A stretch of DNA of 64,000 nt from Saccharomycopsis phalli (GCA_020342235.1 CP073212.1:930001-994000), one strand, 5' to 3'; positions 1 to 10,420 are shown, counted from the first letter of the stretch. The notes: a model not told the origin generated them from the letters alone. Made by a program: numbers and translations.

Positions 1-58
1 CGGACGGAAATGTTGCTTTGATTTTTCACGCAGTAAAAAATAAAGTTCTGTTGGATGT

Positions 59-285
59 TGTAATATAGTAACTAGGATACAAAGTTGGTAAAATAACCTT
101 TCATCAGAACAGAATTAAGGCCTGTTGAGATTAGTTATCATCTGTAGACTGGTTATTTCGGGAAATGATAAAGCGCAACGGATAAAAGGAAGAAGAACAA
201 TTGCCAAAGACGAGCACAATTGATAAAATACTAGCTTAATTTCCGTAAGGAAGTGGAAATGGTGCGTAGCCAAGAAGCATGTGAA

Positions 286-290
<5 letters not shown>
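59..290 (+). repeat. Dispersed repeat copy, TGTAATATAGTAA family
   Basis: It starts with TGTAATATAGTAACTAGG and later carries GGTGCGTAGCCAAGAAGCAT. Both blocks recur in the same order near 34824-34975, and the first block also starts copies at 13222 and 33286. No coding capacity is visible. The TG...CA-type ends would fit a solo LTR, and the inverted ends seen in another copy would fit a small DNA element. The family is not identified. Confidence 0.55.
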
Positions 291-316
<26 letters not shown>

Positions 317-372
317 TATTTTTGTATTTAGCTATATATTGTCTTCGGTTGTTCTTCATATCTACAAAGGTT
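288..372 (-). repeat. 3' end of second retroelement-like family (family B)
   Basis: Read on the minus strand it ends in CAATATATAGCTAAATACAA followed by AAATAAATATT and (ATT)n. The same end occurs at about 1872, 10548 and 53620. The shared 3' end followed by a trinucleotide tail suggests a SINE or the 3' end of a LINE. It lies just past the stop codon of the adjacent minus-strand gene. Confidence 0.55.
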
Positions 373-416
373 AAACTAAGATGATGTATTCACCGTCAAG
401 GGAATTCAACTAAAAT

Positions 417-1358
417 TTATGAACTTAATTTTTTGCCATGGTTTCTAAAATATGACAATGGGACAATAAAGTCTATATTTGACCTTTTGTTGATGTGTTT
501 AATCGCCTCCCAAACAGGGTTGACAGTATCCGGAGGAAAGTCAAAGGTGACTTGGATCGACATGCCTTTGAAATGTGAAGCCAAATGTGTATCGTAAGAA
601 GTCAAGGCGAAGTTGATTGCTTCCATTATAGCGCTCATAGAGCCTTTGCCCAAGAAAACTGTAGGAATAATAATGGACTGGGAATTTGGAGCCAAACCAT
701 GGTATTTTCCTGTCATATGCATGGCTGCTTGAATGGCTTGTGTTTTATAAGAATCATCCATGGAGTCACTCTTGCTGTCAGATTCTCTAGCCCAGAGAAT
801 CTGTGGAAGAATATTGAACACAGAAAAGTATTTCGATACGTCCTCTTTAGAAGCCATTCCCAAAGTGAAGATAGCCCTGTCTTTGCCCCCATTTTGTCTG
901 AAAGTGGCATTTTCATCCATACTACCAGTGTCTCCTGTGTTCACCATGGCACAACCACTGTCCTGAACCACATAAGCGATCGCGTCCATTTCACTAAGCT
1001 GATAGGCGACGGACTTCTCCAAATACCCATAAATAATCCGATTGCCAGTTCTTCCCGTAAGGGTAGTTTCAATAATTCCTCCGGGGCCACCAGCACTCTT
1101 ATGGAACTCTTCTTGATCCGACGATCCGAGTTCCTCAAAGGCAGCGGCTTGCATTTCATTCGTACTTTTGATAATAGCATCTATATCATTTTTTGACTGA
1201 CTTTTATGTGTTACGGCAATGTAAAAGTTTTTCAACGGCTCGTTGGCGTTGATTGGGCGAACGAGTTTGCGTCTCTTTTTCTCTTCCTTCCTGAGGGAAG
1301 GAGTGACCATAGCATGGATACTGTGAATCAAAAGAATGAAGAAGACCAAAAGCTTCAT
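417..1358 (-). CDS. Secreted subtilisin-like protein, probably inactive (S8 pseudoprotease)
   Basis: This 313-residue ORF starts with a clear signal peptide (MKLLVFFILLIHSIHA) followed by a basic stretch with dibasic sites. Residues about 45-130 resemble an I9-type propeptide, including the pattern GYLEKSVAYQLSEMDAIAYV. Residues about 205-300 resemble the central subtilisin fold: the stretch YHGLAPNSQSIIIPTVFLG followed by GSMSAIMEAINFAL matches the usual GVAP...VKVL...GS.S.I..GI.wA pattern. In the place of the catalytic HGTHVAG box the sequence reads TQAIQAA, so the histidine is absent. No standard DTG aspartate box is seen at the expected position, and the ORF ends before the serine box. 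It may be a decayed copy or a non-catalytic secreted protein. The open frame is intact. The family call rests on pattern recognition only. Confidence 0.5.
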   Translation of the reverse strand: MKLLVFFILLIHSIHAMVTPSLRKEEKKRRKLVRPINANEPLKNFYIAVTHKSQSKNDIDAIIKSTNEMQAAAFEELGSSDQEEFHKSAGGPGGIIETTLTGRTGNRIIYGYLEKSVAYQLSEMDAIAYVVQDSGCAMVNTGDTGSMDENATFRQNGGKDRAIFTLGMASKEDVSKYFSVFNILPQILWARESDSKSDSMDDSYKTQAIQAAMHMTGKYHGLAPNSQSIIIPTVFLGKGSMSAIMEAINFALTSYDTHLASHFKGMSIQVTFDFPPDTVNPVWEAIKHINKRSNIDFIVPLSYFRNHGKKLSS

Positions 1359-1837
1359 GATACTGATAATAATGATCTTAGTAGAGATCTAGGATGTTTA
1401 AATATTCTTTGAATCTGGAGTAGTACGGATATTTAACAAACGCCCTGCATGTTGAAACACGGAATGGTACAATTCTGTAGCGACGATGAGGCGTTTGAAG
1501 AGAAGAGAGGGGAGAAAAAAAAGAGAAAGGACAATGGTGAAAATAGCAGACAGTAAAGAATGTGAAGGTTAAATATTTTTTGTGAATAGAAGATGTCGTG
1601 AAAATATGGATATTAGATTGGTGGATTGTGAATACTAAGTCGCGTATTTCAAGTTTGACATTACAATACAGTGGTGCCTATTACCGTGCCAAACGCCGTA
1701 CGTAACAAATATGCAAATAATTATCGTGAAATAGTCGTATTTATAGATTCAGTAGGATATACGTAAAATATATAACGGAATGTATCAAGGCCATGTATAT
1801 GTGAAACCCAATCAAGGGTGATGACAGACTGCTTGAT
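1359..1837. other. Intergenic, AT-rich
   Basis: This is the upstream region of the minus-strand subtilisin-like gene. It contains a short purine-rich stretch near 1500-1545. I see no gene, tRNA or clear repeat. Confidence 0.5.
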
Positions 1838-1872
1838 TCTAATCTATATAGCTAAATACAAAAATAAATATT
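1838..1872 (+). repeat. Family B 3' end fragment
   Basis: The sequence TATATAGCTAAATACAAAAA followed by TAAATATT matches the 3' end of the repeats at 10421-10548 and 53493-53620. It directly abuts the LINE fragment that starts at 1874. Confidence 0.5.
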
Positions 1873-1873
1873 A

Positions 1874-2427
1874 GACACTGGCGAGATTACTCTCCCAGCC
1901 CACTATAGAACTCTACGCGGAACGGATTCACCGGTGGTTATCACCGCTAAAGATAAACTCCTACTAGCCGAGGCCGTAGCTGGCCCAAAGAATATTTTGA
2001 GCCTGATAAGCCATCTTCTAAGTGGAAAAAGTTCGGTATCATGTACCATCAAGAATCAATTTAATCCTGATTGCGATCCAAAGTGCCCTAGGTGCAACAA
2101 TCTCTCTCCAACAATATTCCATGACCTATCATGCGCATGCTTACAGGTATTCCGAACTCAGGAAACAATCGGCAAAGGCCGGGCAGGTAGTCCCTTCGGG
2201 GACGAGACTCCATAGCTCCTTCTTAGCCATTTCTCTTTGACAGTTCCTTAAAGATCAAGCCGAAAGTTTTTATCCCCATTGTTAGGGTTTTCTCTCGACT
2301 TAAGAATTAGCGGCGCCGTCCTTAGTTTTTTAGACGGCGAAATATCAATCTCACCCTTCTGGGGAGCCTAGTATAGCTATAGAAGTAAATAAACATATTA
2401 TTATTATTAATAAATATTATTATTATT
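1874..2427 (+). mobile_element. 5'-truncated LINE copy (C-terminal ORF2 end plus 3' UTR)
   Basis: The fragment encodes EITLPAHYRTLRG and then a stretch with a CX2CX8HX3C knuckle (CPRC...IFHDLSC). This aligns with the protein encoded by the near-identical copies at 46225-47021 and 57738-58498. After the coding part comes the family 3' UTR (GGAGCCTAGTATAGCTATAG) and an ATT-rich tail. It is older than those two copies: the reading frame departs from theirs after the knuckle and many bases differ. No target-site duplication was recognised. Confidence 0.75.
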
Positions 2428-3969
2428 GATTCTAATCCAAAAAAAAAAATGGACAGAAAAATACTGCTTACCCCAGAAATGACCTGAATCAATGATACAA
2501 GGACTTTCAGATTAATCAGCGACTAAAGATTGTTTATAGTTGCGGTGTTCCACTACTTGTAGTGAGGTGCTTTATATTTTGAGAATTGCAGCGCAGCGTA
2601 GGTCAATTATGTTGAATGGGTATTGATACAGAATCTGGATGAAACAGAATATCGTCAAAGTGATGGACTGATTGAATCAAATGTACAATCCTACTAGCTT
2701 CTTTGCGATCCACCACGACCAATAACTTTTCAATGAAACCTGAATCTATGAATATGGTTAATAAGAACAACATCTATTGTGGATTCATGATCAGTGCAGG
2801 GAATTCGTCTTTGGTTGTACCTAGAAAGTAAATGACCTCTAGGGTATATTACGGATAGACGAAGGCTGAATGTGATCAACCTGAGTCGGTGTTGGCATGT
2901 AAATTGACGACCAATCGGAAAAGGGAAAAGTCTGAAAAATCCATGTCTCAGAAAATAGTCCATGTCTCAGAAAGATGGCTCGTGTCTGGGAAAGATGGCT
3001 CATGTCTCAAAAAGTCTCAGTAATGTCGACGTGTCGAATAAATGATTCCTGACTCGGTGTTGCTGATCCATGACATATTGTATACTGCCATATTGGGATA
3101 ACTTGTGACGCCACAATTTGTAGATCACTGTATTCAACAAGGTGCAAAAGATGTGCGGCCCATAGCCATGGGTTGATTGTTTTCCGGAGCAGGGAAGCTG
3201 TCTTTTAGAATTTTCACACACTAGCATCGAGCATACGGCGATGATAGAGTTTAAGAGACGAGGTGAAATGGTGATGCAATGATGAGAATAAAGTTTACAG
3301 ATCATTCAAGTGATTTCTGGCTTGGGATGATTGTTCATTTATTGCTCCCGGTGATTTAAATTTCATTGAGTTTTCATTATTCCATTGTCCGTCCTATTCC
3401 TATATTATTTTTCATTTCATTTCTCCTTGTCTTATTTCTCCTGATTTCATTTCTTCCTCCCACTATTTTTTCCACTCTCTGTAAACAGAGAACCAGCCTC
3501 GGATTATGACTACATGATCTTGCATTGAAACAAAAATAGCCAAAAACAGTCAATAGCCAAGAAAATGCTTTGCACTGATTTGGGTGGGCAGAACGCAAAT
3601 CTCCTTGAAGTTGGTGGTGGCAGTACCATCTAAAGATCTAATATTAGAACCATGCAACGTTTGACCCGGGTGTCAGGAGCCACTAGCGCGGATCTCGGGA
3701 TCTAGGAGACACGCAAAAACCACGGCAAACACCAAGGGAAACCAGGACAATAGCACCGCGAAAAAGCGCAAGAATGGAAAAGAGAAAATTGCGAATCTTA
3801 AAGTGTACCTAGTGATGACGCAGCTGCTTGATGTGTTTTTGTCAATGGGCTTGTGCATGACCCTGCAGGGTCGTTTATGCAGCCTTGAATACCACTCTTG
3901 AGGTTGAGGCAGTAAATGCAGGTCTTGTAAAGAAGTTATATAGCTGGACAAGCCCCAGGAAAGAGCAAT
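2428..3969. other. Intergenic region upstream of the GH81 gene
   Basis: No convincing gene is seen. Between 2940 and 3015 there are imperfect tandem copies of a CATGTCTCAGAAA-type unit. A pyrimidine-rich tract lies at about 3380-3480. AACCAGCC at 3491 matches the Swi5/Ace2 consensus, which is of interest because the GH81 septum glucanase is an Ace2 target in S. cerevisiae, but it is 480 bp from the start codon. A TATA-like TTATATAG lies at about 3936, some 34 bp before the ATG. Confidence 0.4.
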
Positions 3970-6900
3970 ATGCTCATTTTATATTTATTGGTTTTCTTGC
4001 CGTTTGCATATGGCCTGTTTGTGTTTAAGCGGGACGGGAGTATGGCAGTTGGGCGCAACTACAACTTCTCTCTGGCTGCCAACACCTCGACGTCGCTTAT
4101 ATGGACTACGTTGACGTCGACACTTGTTGGGGAGCCGATTACAGAGACGACAACTGTGTGGGATGGTAATACTCCGGTGGCTACTCGGTTGAGTACTTCT
4201 GGGAATGTGATTTTCTCTGAGAAGGTTGTTCCAGTATCGGACTCTCCAAGTCAACTGGACTCCAGTGATGCAAGTCAACTGATTTCTAATTCTCCAAGTC
4301 AACTGGCCTCCAACTCTCCAAGTCAACCAGATTCAGACCAAAACTCCGATGCAAATTTGGCACAAAATGGTGGACAAGGCCCAATTGTATCGGGACCTGC
4401 TTTAAAAGCAGTTTCCTCCAGCACCGATTCCGCTGGTTCATCTGATTCCACTAACTCCGCTGGTTCACCTGATTCCACCGATTCATCTGATTCAGCTGCT
4501 CCCGTTGGTTCAACGATTTCACCAGTTTCCGATTCAATTGTTACCACCTCTCTTGCTACAACTTCAGTGGTGATCATCTCCACCACTGCCACTACTCAGA
4601 CTCACACCATCTTTGTCGCAAGCAGTTCTCCATCCACCACAGAATCAGGAAGCATTGCACATTCAGTGTCGACTACGTTTTCCCAGCCATTGATTACCAA
4701 TGCACTTGCAACGTCACAGGTTCTGGTTACCATTTCCACAACGCAGTTTACTACGGAAGTAGTTATCAAGCAGACTCAGACGTTAGCTCCAATCAATGGG
4801 GGAAGTGGGAGTGGAAGTAGTGGAAGTGGAAGTAACAGTGGAAGTGGAAGTAGTGGAAGTGGAAGTAACAGTGGAAGTGGAAGTGGAGGAAGTGGAAATG
4901 GAAGTGGAAGCAGCAGTGGAAGCAACAGTGGAAGTGGCCTTGGAAATACTGGATACAATTCATCACAACCATTTGGCAACAGCACATTTGGAAACTCCTC
5001 CGTCTCCAACCTCTTTAGCGCAATTTCCAACCTGCCTCCTTTGGACTTGTTCACACGCACCCCGCACCCACTCACAATCCCAAAGGGAGTGTCCAACGAC
5101 CGGCCGTACGAGACAAACAAATTCTTTGTCAATCTCTTTCTCGCAGACCAAACAGACATGATCTGGTCGTATCCATACGGAATGTTTTACGAAAAAAGCA
5201 ACTTGTTTGGTTGGGGTGTCAGTTACACCACCAAGAGCCAGGAGGTATTTGGCACCGACAGTCACGCCTCGACAAGCGGAGCAGACTACTATACGCTTCC
5301 CGCAGGGATTGCCTCCCTTCTCTTTAGTGCTACGACATTTGGCCCGGGTCTTAGCTTGGGTCTTAGCGACATGAAGGACATGAGTGTACGTGCAACTCTC
5401 GGCACGTCCACGGACTATGTGGAGTTTCCTACTGTCCAGGGCATGGGATTTGTCACGGGAATTTACCACGGGAGTCTTGTGGCCGTGCTCAAGTCAACCA
5501 GTGGGATCCGGGCGTTTTCCCAAGAGACGTCGAATGCGCTTCCCGTGGGAGTGACAAAGTACCGGGCCCAGCTCTTCTCTGGAAGCGACTGGCTTGTGTA
5601 TGTGACGTCCAACGGCACGGCTCCAACGTTTTCCGTCAACAATTCGCAGATCGAGGCGTCATCATCGGTAGATGGCTTGGTGGTACAAGTGGCTGTGGCT
5701 CCAAACAGCACGCTCGAGGCGTATTACGACATGACCGCAGGGATATATCCAATCAAAGCCGTAGTGGGCGGGTCTGTGGCCAGCGGGGACGCGACCTACG
5801 GGTTCCTGTATGTGAATATGGGCAACTCGACGTCGGGCAAGGGTCTTGTGTTTGCGCTTCCGCACCACGTCCAGTCGCTCAATGAAGCAACCCAAAAGAC
5901 GTCCACTGGCATTGCTCTTGACTCCACGACAAAGGGAACTATGTACGGCTACATCACCGACACGCTCTTGCTCACAGAAACCCTCAATCCCGCAGTGCAG
6001 TTTGTCCCATGGTCACAGCAGCTCAATGGTACCACCGTGCAATGGACCACGGAACAGCTCGCACTTTTGGCATCGGTAGCCAATCAGGAGATCAACGTGA
6101 ACATGCGGGACTCCATCCAGAGCGTCTCGACGTACTCTGCCGGGAAAATCCTCGACAAGTTTGCATACATTCTCTATGTGCTTTCCGACGTGTTGAAGGA
6201 CGCCAACGCAGTACAAGTCACCCTCGCAAACCTCAAGGACGCCTTTGACGTTTACTTGACCAACACCCAGCTCTATCCGATGATGTACGACACCACTTTT
6301 GGCGGAGTATCGTCCACTGCAAATAACCACGGGGACACTGGCCTGGATTTTGGCGCAGGATACTACAATGACCACCATTTTCACTACGGATACTTTATCC
6401 ACGCAGCAGCTATCCTTGGGTACGTCGACAATAAATACGGTAACGGGACGTGGGCTGCCCAGAACAAGGATTGGGTCAATGCGCTTGTTCGGGACGTGGC
6501 CAACCCTAGTGAAGACGATACGTACTTTCCCGTGTCCCGAATGTTTGACTGGTACCAGGGCCATTCCTGGGCCGGTGGACTCTTTACCTCTGGAGCCGGA
6601 AGAAACGAGGAGTCGTCCTCCGAGGACTACAACTTTGCCTACGGTATGAAACTCTGGGGGAAAGTAATCCAGGACGTCAACATGGAGGCTCGAGGCGACC
6701 TTATGCTCGCTGTTATGAAGCGTTCGCTCAACAATTACTTCTTGTACTCTGACGACAACACAATCGAGCCACCTCAGATTGTCAAGAACAAGGTCAGTGG
6801 GATCTTCTTTGAAAACAAGGTGGCTTACACCACGTACTTTGGCACCAACATCGAGTACATCCACGGCATTCACATGCTCCCAATCACGCCGGCTAGCTCC

Positions 6901-7131
6901 CAGATCCGGGGCCCGACGTTTGTCCAGCAAGAATGGGAGCAGAAGATTGCCGCACTTTTTGGAAACGACTTGGGTGGTTGGACGGGCATTCTCCGGCTCA
7001 ACCAGGCGTTGTTCGACCCAGTGTCAAGTTACAAGTTTTTTTCGCAGGACAATTTCCAGACGTCCTGGTTGGATGATGGGCAGTCTAGAACCTGGTGCTT
7101 GGCTTTTTCGGGGGCTCTCTCCAACGCATAG
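3970..7131 (+). CDS. ENG1: Endo-1,3-beta-glucanase, GH81 (Eng1/Dse4-like)
   Basis: This 1053-residue secreted enzyme hydrolyses cell-wall beta-1,3-glucan. In yeasts the Eng1/Dse4 form acts at the daughter side of the septum during cell separation. The N-terminus is a signal peptide (MLILYLLVFLPFAYG). Residues about 80-270 are Ser/Thr-rich and probably O-glycosylated, with short repeats of SPSQL and DSTDS type. Residues about 277-325 are a Gly-Ser repeat linker. The GH81 domain fills the rest, starting near residue 355 (TPHPLTIPKGVSNDRPYETN). Candidate catalytic residues are D801 in YYNDHHFHYGYF and the glutamates E881 and E885 in RNEESSSEDYNFAYG, which have the spacing typical of the family. 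No GPI signal is seen at the C-terminus. The gene converges with the next minus-strand gene. Confidence 0.95.
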   Translation: MLILYLLVFLPFAYGLFVFKRDGSMAVGRNYNFSLAANTSTSLIWTTLTSTLVGEPITETTTVWDGNTPVATRLSTSGNVIFSEKVVPVSDSPSQLDSSDASQLISNSPSQLASNSPSQPDSDQNSDANLAQNGGQGPIVSGPALKAVSSSTDSAGSSDSTNSAGSPDSTDSSDSAAPVGSTISPVSDSIVTTSLATTSVVIISTTATTQTHTIFVASSSPSTTESGSIAHSVSTTFSQPLITNALATSQVLVTISTTQFTTEVVIKQTQTLAPINGGSGSGSSGSGSNSGSGSSGSGSNSGSGSGGSGNGSGSSSGSNSGSGLGNTGYNSSQPFGNSTFGNSSVSNLFSAISNLPPLDLFTRTPHPLTIPKGVSNDRPYETNKFFVNLFLADQTDMIWSYPYGMFYEKSNLFGWGVSYTTKSQEVFGTDSHASTSGADYYTLPAGIASLLFSATTFGPGLSLGLSDMKDMSVRATLGTSTDYVEFPTVQGMGFVTGIYHGSLVAVLKSTSGIRAFSQETSNALPVGVTKYRAQLFSGSDWLVYVTSNGTAPTFSVNNSQIEASSSVDGLVVQVAVAPNSTLEAYYDMTAGIYPIKAVVGGSVASGDATYGFLYVNMGNSTSGKGLVFALPHHVQSLNEATQKTSTGIALDSTTKGTMYGYITDTLLLTETLNPAVQFVPWSQQLNGTTVQWTTEQLALLASVANQEINVNMRDSIQSVSTYSAGKILDKFAYILYVLSDVLKDANAVQVTLANLKDAFDVYLTNTQLYPMMYDTTFGGVSSTANNHGDTGLDFGAGYYNDHHFHYGYFIHAAAILGYVDNKYGNGTWAAQNKDWVNALVRDVANPSEDDTYFPVSRMFDWYQGHSWAGGLFTSGAGRNEESSSEDYNFAYGMKLWGKVIQDVNMEARGDLMLAVMKRSLNNYFLYSDDNTIEPPQIVKNKVSGIFFENKVAYTTYFGTNIEYIHGIHMLPITPASSQIRGPTFVQQEWEQKIAALFGNDLGGWTGILRLNQALFDPVSSYKFFSQDNFQTSWLDDGQSRTWCLAFSGALSNA

Positions 7132-7608
7132 ATGTATAATAGACAATAGGCATGATACAAATGTAGATGTGTATGTAATTAATGATGTAATATAGATAGA
7201 TGTCGAGAAATAGTTGCATGTCTTGATTGGTTAGAGTTGTAACCAGTCATCGTTGATACAGACTACTACATGTTGTTTGTTCCTTTAGAATGATTGATTG
7301 TTCCTTCCAGTTCCAAGTTGTCCTCTATACAGTAGAGTGATTTTCTTTTATAGTTATCACGACAATATATTGCCAACAGATTAATAATATACTCCTGAAA
7401 TCAAGTTTTGAAGATTCAACAGCCCAATACTACCTAAACCTCCTCCATGCTCAGAGAGATGGCTTCACAAAAGGCCCTCATTACCGGAAAATACTTCCAA
7501 CACACCATGCCCCCAGAAACTATATCTAAACAATGCCGCTTTTTCCTCACTACAAAAATACCTACAGACTGTGGAAAGCTTCCAGATATTATACGTATAA
7601 ACGTGCCA
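7132..7608. other. Intergenic region between convergent genes
   Basis: This is the shared 3' region of the GH81 gene and the Rua1-type gene. It is AT-rich and I see nothing else in it. Confidence 0.5.
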
Positions 7609-8256
7609 CTAACCATTGTCATTCATTGTCTGACACCATTCACAGTGTTTCCAGTACTTTTCAAACAAACCATACTTGTCCAACTCCTCATTTGTTTCAT
7701 TGGTGTCTCGCCCTAACAATACCCAGGTTCCACATGGACACTCAACATGCATGTACAACAACGAGTCTCGTTTGGCTTGATAACACCCTACTGGAAGGGG
7801 TAGCAAATCTGCGGTATTGCCTTTACAGGTGATTCCGTGGCCATATTTTAAATGATCCAAATAGCTGTCTACTTTGAACCACCGCTTCACATGACAGAAC
7901 CGGCACAAGCCATAGTCTTTAAAAAGATACCGCAACCTGGCAATATCCAATGGGCTTTTCACATCTTCAACACAATCGGGACTCGGGGGACATTCCAGCT
8001 CCAAAATTCCAAAATTCCGCATCTCGCATCGGCCTAGGGTATGGTTCTGGAACTTTCGCGGATGCGTTTCCAAGTTCCAATGGGTATGTTCCACCGGATG
8101 GAAGGAGTGTATGGAGCAAAATTCTGGCTTGTCAGGAATGAGAATCGAGCTCAAGTCCGAAGAGACGGACGAACTAGAACGGGAACTTTCTATTTCATTT
8201 TTTTGGGCTATTCTATTTAGTCTGTCTGAAGACGGGTTCAAAGATTGGAGGATCAT
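7609..8256 (-). CDS. Rua1-type C-terminal zinc-binding domain protein
   Basis: This 215-residue protein has a Ser-rich N-terminus (about residues 20-40). A Cys/His-rich region starts near residue 110: YGLCRFCHVKRWFKVDSYLDHLKYGHGI, a middle segment, then ECPCGTWVLL and a final CEWC pair. The spacing CX2C...HX4H...CXC...CX2C is what I recall for the C-terminal domain of the fungal transcription regulator Rua1 (formerly DUF4451). Members occur in many ascomycete yeasts, often with unknown function. A nuclear regulatory role is inferred. The protein is short compared with Rua1 itself. The start is the first ATG of the frame. Confidence 0.6.
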   Translation of the reverse strand: MILQSLNPSSDRLNRIAQKNEIESSRSSSSVSSDLSSILIPDKPEFCSIHSFHPVEHTHWNLETHPRKFQNHTLGRCEMRNFGILELECPPSPDCVEDVKSPLDIARLRYLFKDYGLCRFCHVKRWFKVDSYLDHLKYGHGITCKGNTADLLPLPVGCYQAKRDSLLYMHVECPCGTWVLLGRDTNETNEELDKYGLFEKYWKHCEWCQTMNDNG

Positions 8257-8386
8257 ATTGTAAGCAATGAATTAGTATAAGCTAGCAATGAGAAATGTTA
8301 TAGGGTGTAAATTGGAAATGAGAGGGAACACAAGCACATTAGTGATGGCAAAGGTACAAAGAGGCAGTTGAGAATTACACTATATC

Positions 8387-8478
8387 GAATTGGTTGAGAC
8401 TGATGAAGATAATCAAAGCCAACCAAGATATTGAATTGGTTAAAACTGATGAAAATAATCAAAGCCAACCAAGATACC
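8387..8478. repeat. Tandem duplication, 46-bp unit, two copies
   Basis: The unit begins GAATTGGTT and contains AATCAAAGCCAACCAAGATA. The two copies differ at only a few bases. It lies in the 3' flank of ULA1. Confidence 0.8.
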
Positions 8479-8580
8479 AAATTGTCAATCTGACTCAATC
8501 AAATAATATACATCATATGTAATCAGCCAAAATATACACAAAATACCACAATATACTGTGCTACACATTCATGGCAAATC

Positions 8581-10014
8581 TCAATGAATATTCCACCGTG
8601 TAATCTGACTCGTAATCCCATCAAATACCAACGTGTTGTTCAATGGAACATACTGGTTGGTCAACAACTTCAAACATTCCTGTCCCGCAAGACCCCCTAC
8701 AAAAGCCGAAATATTAATCAACTCGTTCCCTCCGCTTCTAACCAACTCTTGCGCCACTTTCTCGGTGGTTTCGTTCTGCACTTCGCAGAGTTCAAACAAA
8801 CCTCGGGCCGAGTCTGGAAACTGCCCGTGGGCTTGGAAGTACCTTTCCACTGCCCGGAGACCAATATAAATCGACGATGAAGCACTTTGCTTTACGGCAT
8901 CGTTTATAAACTTCATTGACCCAAACTGGACAACCAAGTAGCTGCTGTTTTTGGCAAATGACAAGAGGTACTGGTCAGAGACTTCCAAGCCGGGATTGAT
9001 TTCGGACGCGTATTTGCGCAATTCGCACATTTCCACATGCGCTCTAGCCTTGTATAAGCTCTGTAGGCGAATGTAGTGGTCGGTGGAGGAAGCCATGTCA
9101 GGAACCGAACCACTCAACGGAAGACGGTTGTGGTGCTCGACAAAACGACTCAAGGCCCTTGCCAATAGCCAAAATGGAGTGGACGGATCTTTTGACTTGG
9201 CAAGATCCAATATTTCCTGGATATCCTCGGGGACCTTGGTACGGACCGAGCCTCTCCAGGAATTGGCGAGCAACTCCTCGACGTTTTCCAAGTTGGCATA
9301 AGCAAACTTCTTGGTGTTTTCCTTGAGGTACTGCTTGATTTCGGCACGTTTGGGCAATCCAGGGCCCAAGAGACGTAGGTAGTGGATAAGAAGCACCGAG
9401 TAAGGTATATCTTTGTACTGATCCAAGGGCAACGACTCGATATCCAATGATGAAACATATTCACTTAGCTCTTCCCATGGGCAATCGACCCTCAAATCAG
9501 CCTTGGGAGTACTGTGCGACTCTACGATACATAGTTCACGGACCACCAACCTCACGCTTCCATAGAAGCCCACGGAAGAAATAAGCACACAGGGAACACC
9601 CAATTCCCACAAAACACCAACAAGATTTCTGCCAGCAGCATCTAGAGGCCCGCTAAGCACCACAACACTATATTGGAGCCAGTTGTGGGTCTTCATCACA
9701 TGACCTAGGCTTTGGCAGATGGCTGTGCCTTTTACCCCGGGGTTCATTTCAAGAAGAACTTTACTGGCGGAATTTGCCTTGAACTCGCCCAAGTCGTCGT
9801 CTAGAAGGAAGAAGTTCGCCGCCAAGTCCTGCTCAGTGACTTTACTGCCATCAATGATTGTAAACCCTCCTACATTGGGAAGAACGAGGTTTTTGAGAGT
9901 CTCGCAGCCAACAGAGGAGACATTTACAAGGCAAACACTTGCCAGCTCGAGTCTTTCCTGGCCGCTAGCCTGCCATAATCGCAATTGTCGGTCGTATTTT
10001 TGCTCGTCACTCAT
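8581..10014 (-). CDS. ULA1: NEDD8-activating enzyme E1 regulatory subunit (Ula1/APP-BP1)
   Basis: This 477-residue protein is the pseudo-E1 half of the Rub1/NEDD8-activating enzyme. It pairs with Uba3 to activate Rub1 for cullin modification. The N-terminus shows the typical start EQKYDRQLRLWQASGQERLE and the adenylation-like fold SSVGCETLKNLVLPNVGGFT with IIDG after it. As in the family it has no catalytic cysteine domain. The C-terminus (GGNELINISAFVGGLAGQE...) matches the conserved end of the family. The length is close to the S. cerevisiae and human proteins. A TTACCCGG box lies 36 bp upstream of the ATG. Confidence 0.93.
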   Translation of the reverse strand: MSDEQKYDRQLRLWQASGQERLELASVCLVNVSSVGCETLKNLVLPNVGGFTIIDGSKVTEQDLAANFFLLDDDLGEFKANSASKVLLEMNPGVKGTAICQSLGHVMKTHNWLQYSVVVLSGPLDAAGRNLVGVLWELGVPCVLISSVGFYGSVRLVVRELCIVESHSTPKADLRVDCPWEELSEYVSSLDIESLPLDQYKDIPYSVLLIHYLRLLGPGLPKRAEIKQYLKENTKKFAYANLENVEELLANSWRGSVRTKVPEDIQEILDLAKSKDPSTPFWLLARALSRFVEHHNRLPLSGSVPDMASSTDHYIRLQSLYKARAHVEMCELRKYASEINPGLEVSDQYLLSFAKNSSYLVVQFGSMKFINDAVKQSASSSIYIGLRAVERYFQAHGQFPDSARGLFELCEVQNETTEKVAQELVRSGGNELINISAFVGGLAGQECLKLLTNQYVPLNNTLVFDGITSQITRWNIH

Positions 10015-10050
10015 GGAGGAGGTATAATTGGGAGGGTTTTTGTCCAGCAG

Positions 10051-10058
10051 TTACCCGG
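10051..10058. promoter_or_regulatory. Reb1-like box TTACCCGG upstream of ULA1
   Basis: The site is an exact TTACCCGG 36 bp from the ULA1 start codon. TTACCCG is the core bound by Reb1, a general regulatory factor in S. cerevisiae. Similar boxes lie at like distances from VPS27, YPT7, TEF3, NUP159 and LAS1 in this window. Factor identity is inferred. Confidence 0.5.
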
Positions 10059-10080
10059 GCTATTGTGGGTGAAGGGTTAG

Positions 10081-10330
10081 AATTGGAGAGATTTAAATGG
10101 AGATTGAGATTTAAACTGAATCAGGTGAGGTTTAAACTGAGATTGGAGAGATTTCAACTGAGATTGGAGAGATTTCAACTGAGATTGGAGAGGTTTAGAG
10201 ATAGGAGATATTGAAACTGTGGATTTAGAAGCATATTGGAACGAGATTTAAAGTGTAGATTAGGACGTAGATTAGGATGTAGATTAGGACGCAAACTATA
10301 ATGTAGGTTTAGACATGGTTTAGGATATAG
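10081..10330. repeat. Degenerate minisatellites, 21-bp and about 12-bp units
   Basis: Imperfect copies of a 21-bp unit containing GATTGGAGAGATTTCAACTGA run to about 10205. A separate array of TAGATTAGGACG-type units follows at about 10250-10300. The arrays occupy most of the ULA1-SPB4 intergenic region. Confidence 0.65.
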
Positions 10331-10420
10331 TTAAAACACACTTAAAACGTCAATTTAGATGGCTGGCAGATTGACTCTTGTAAAATCACAACTACCACTA
10401 TCAAGCTAATTACCTTACAT

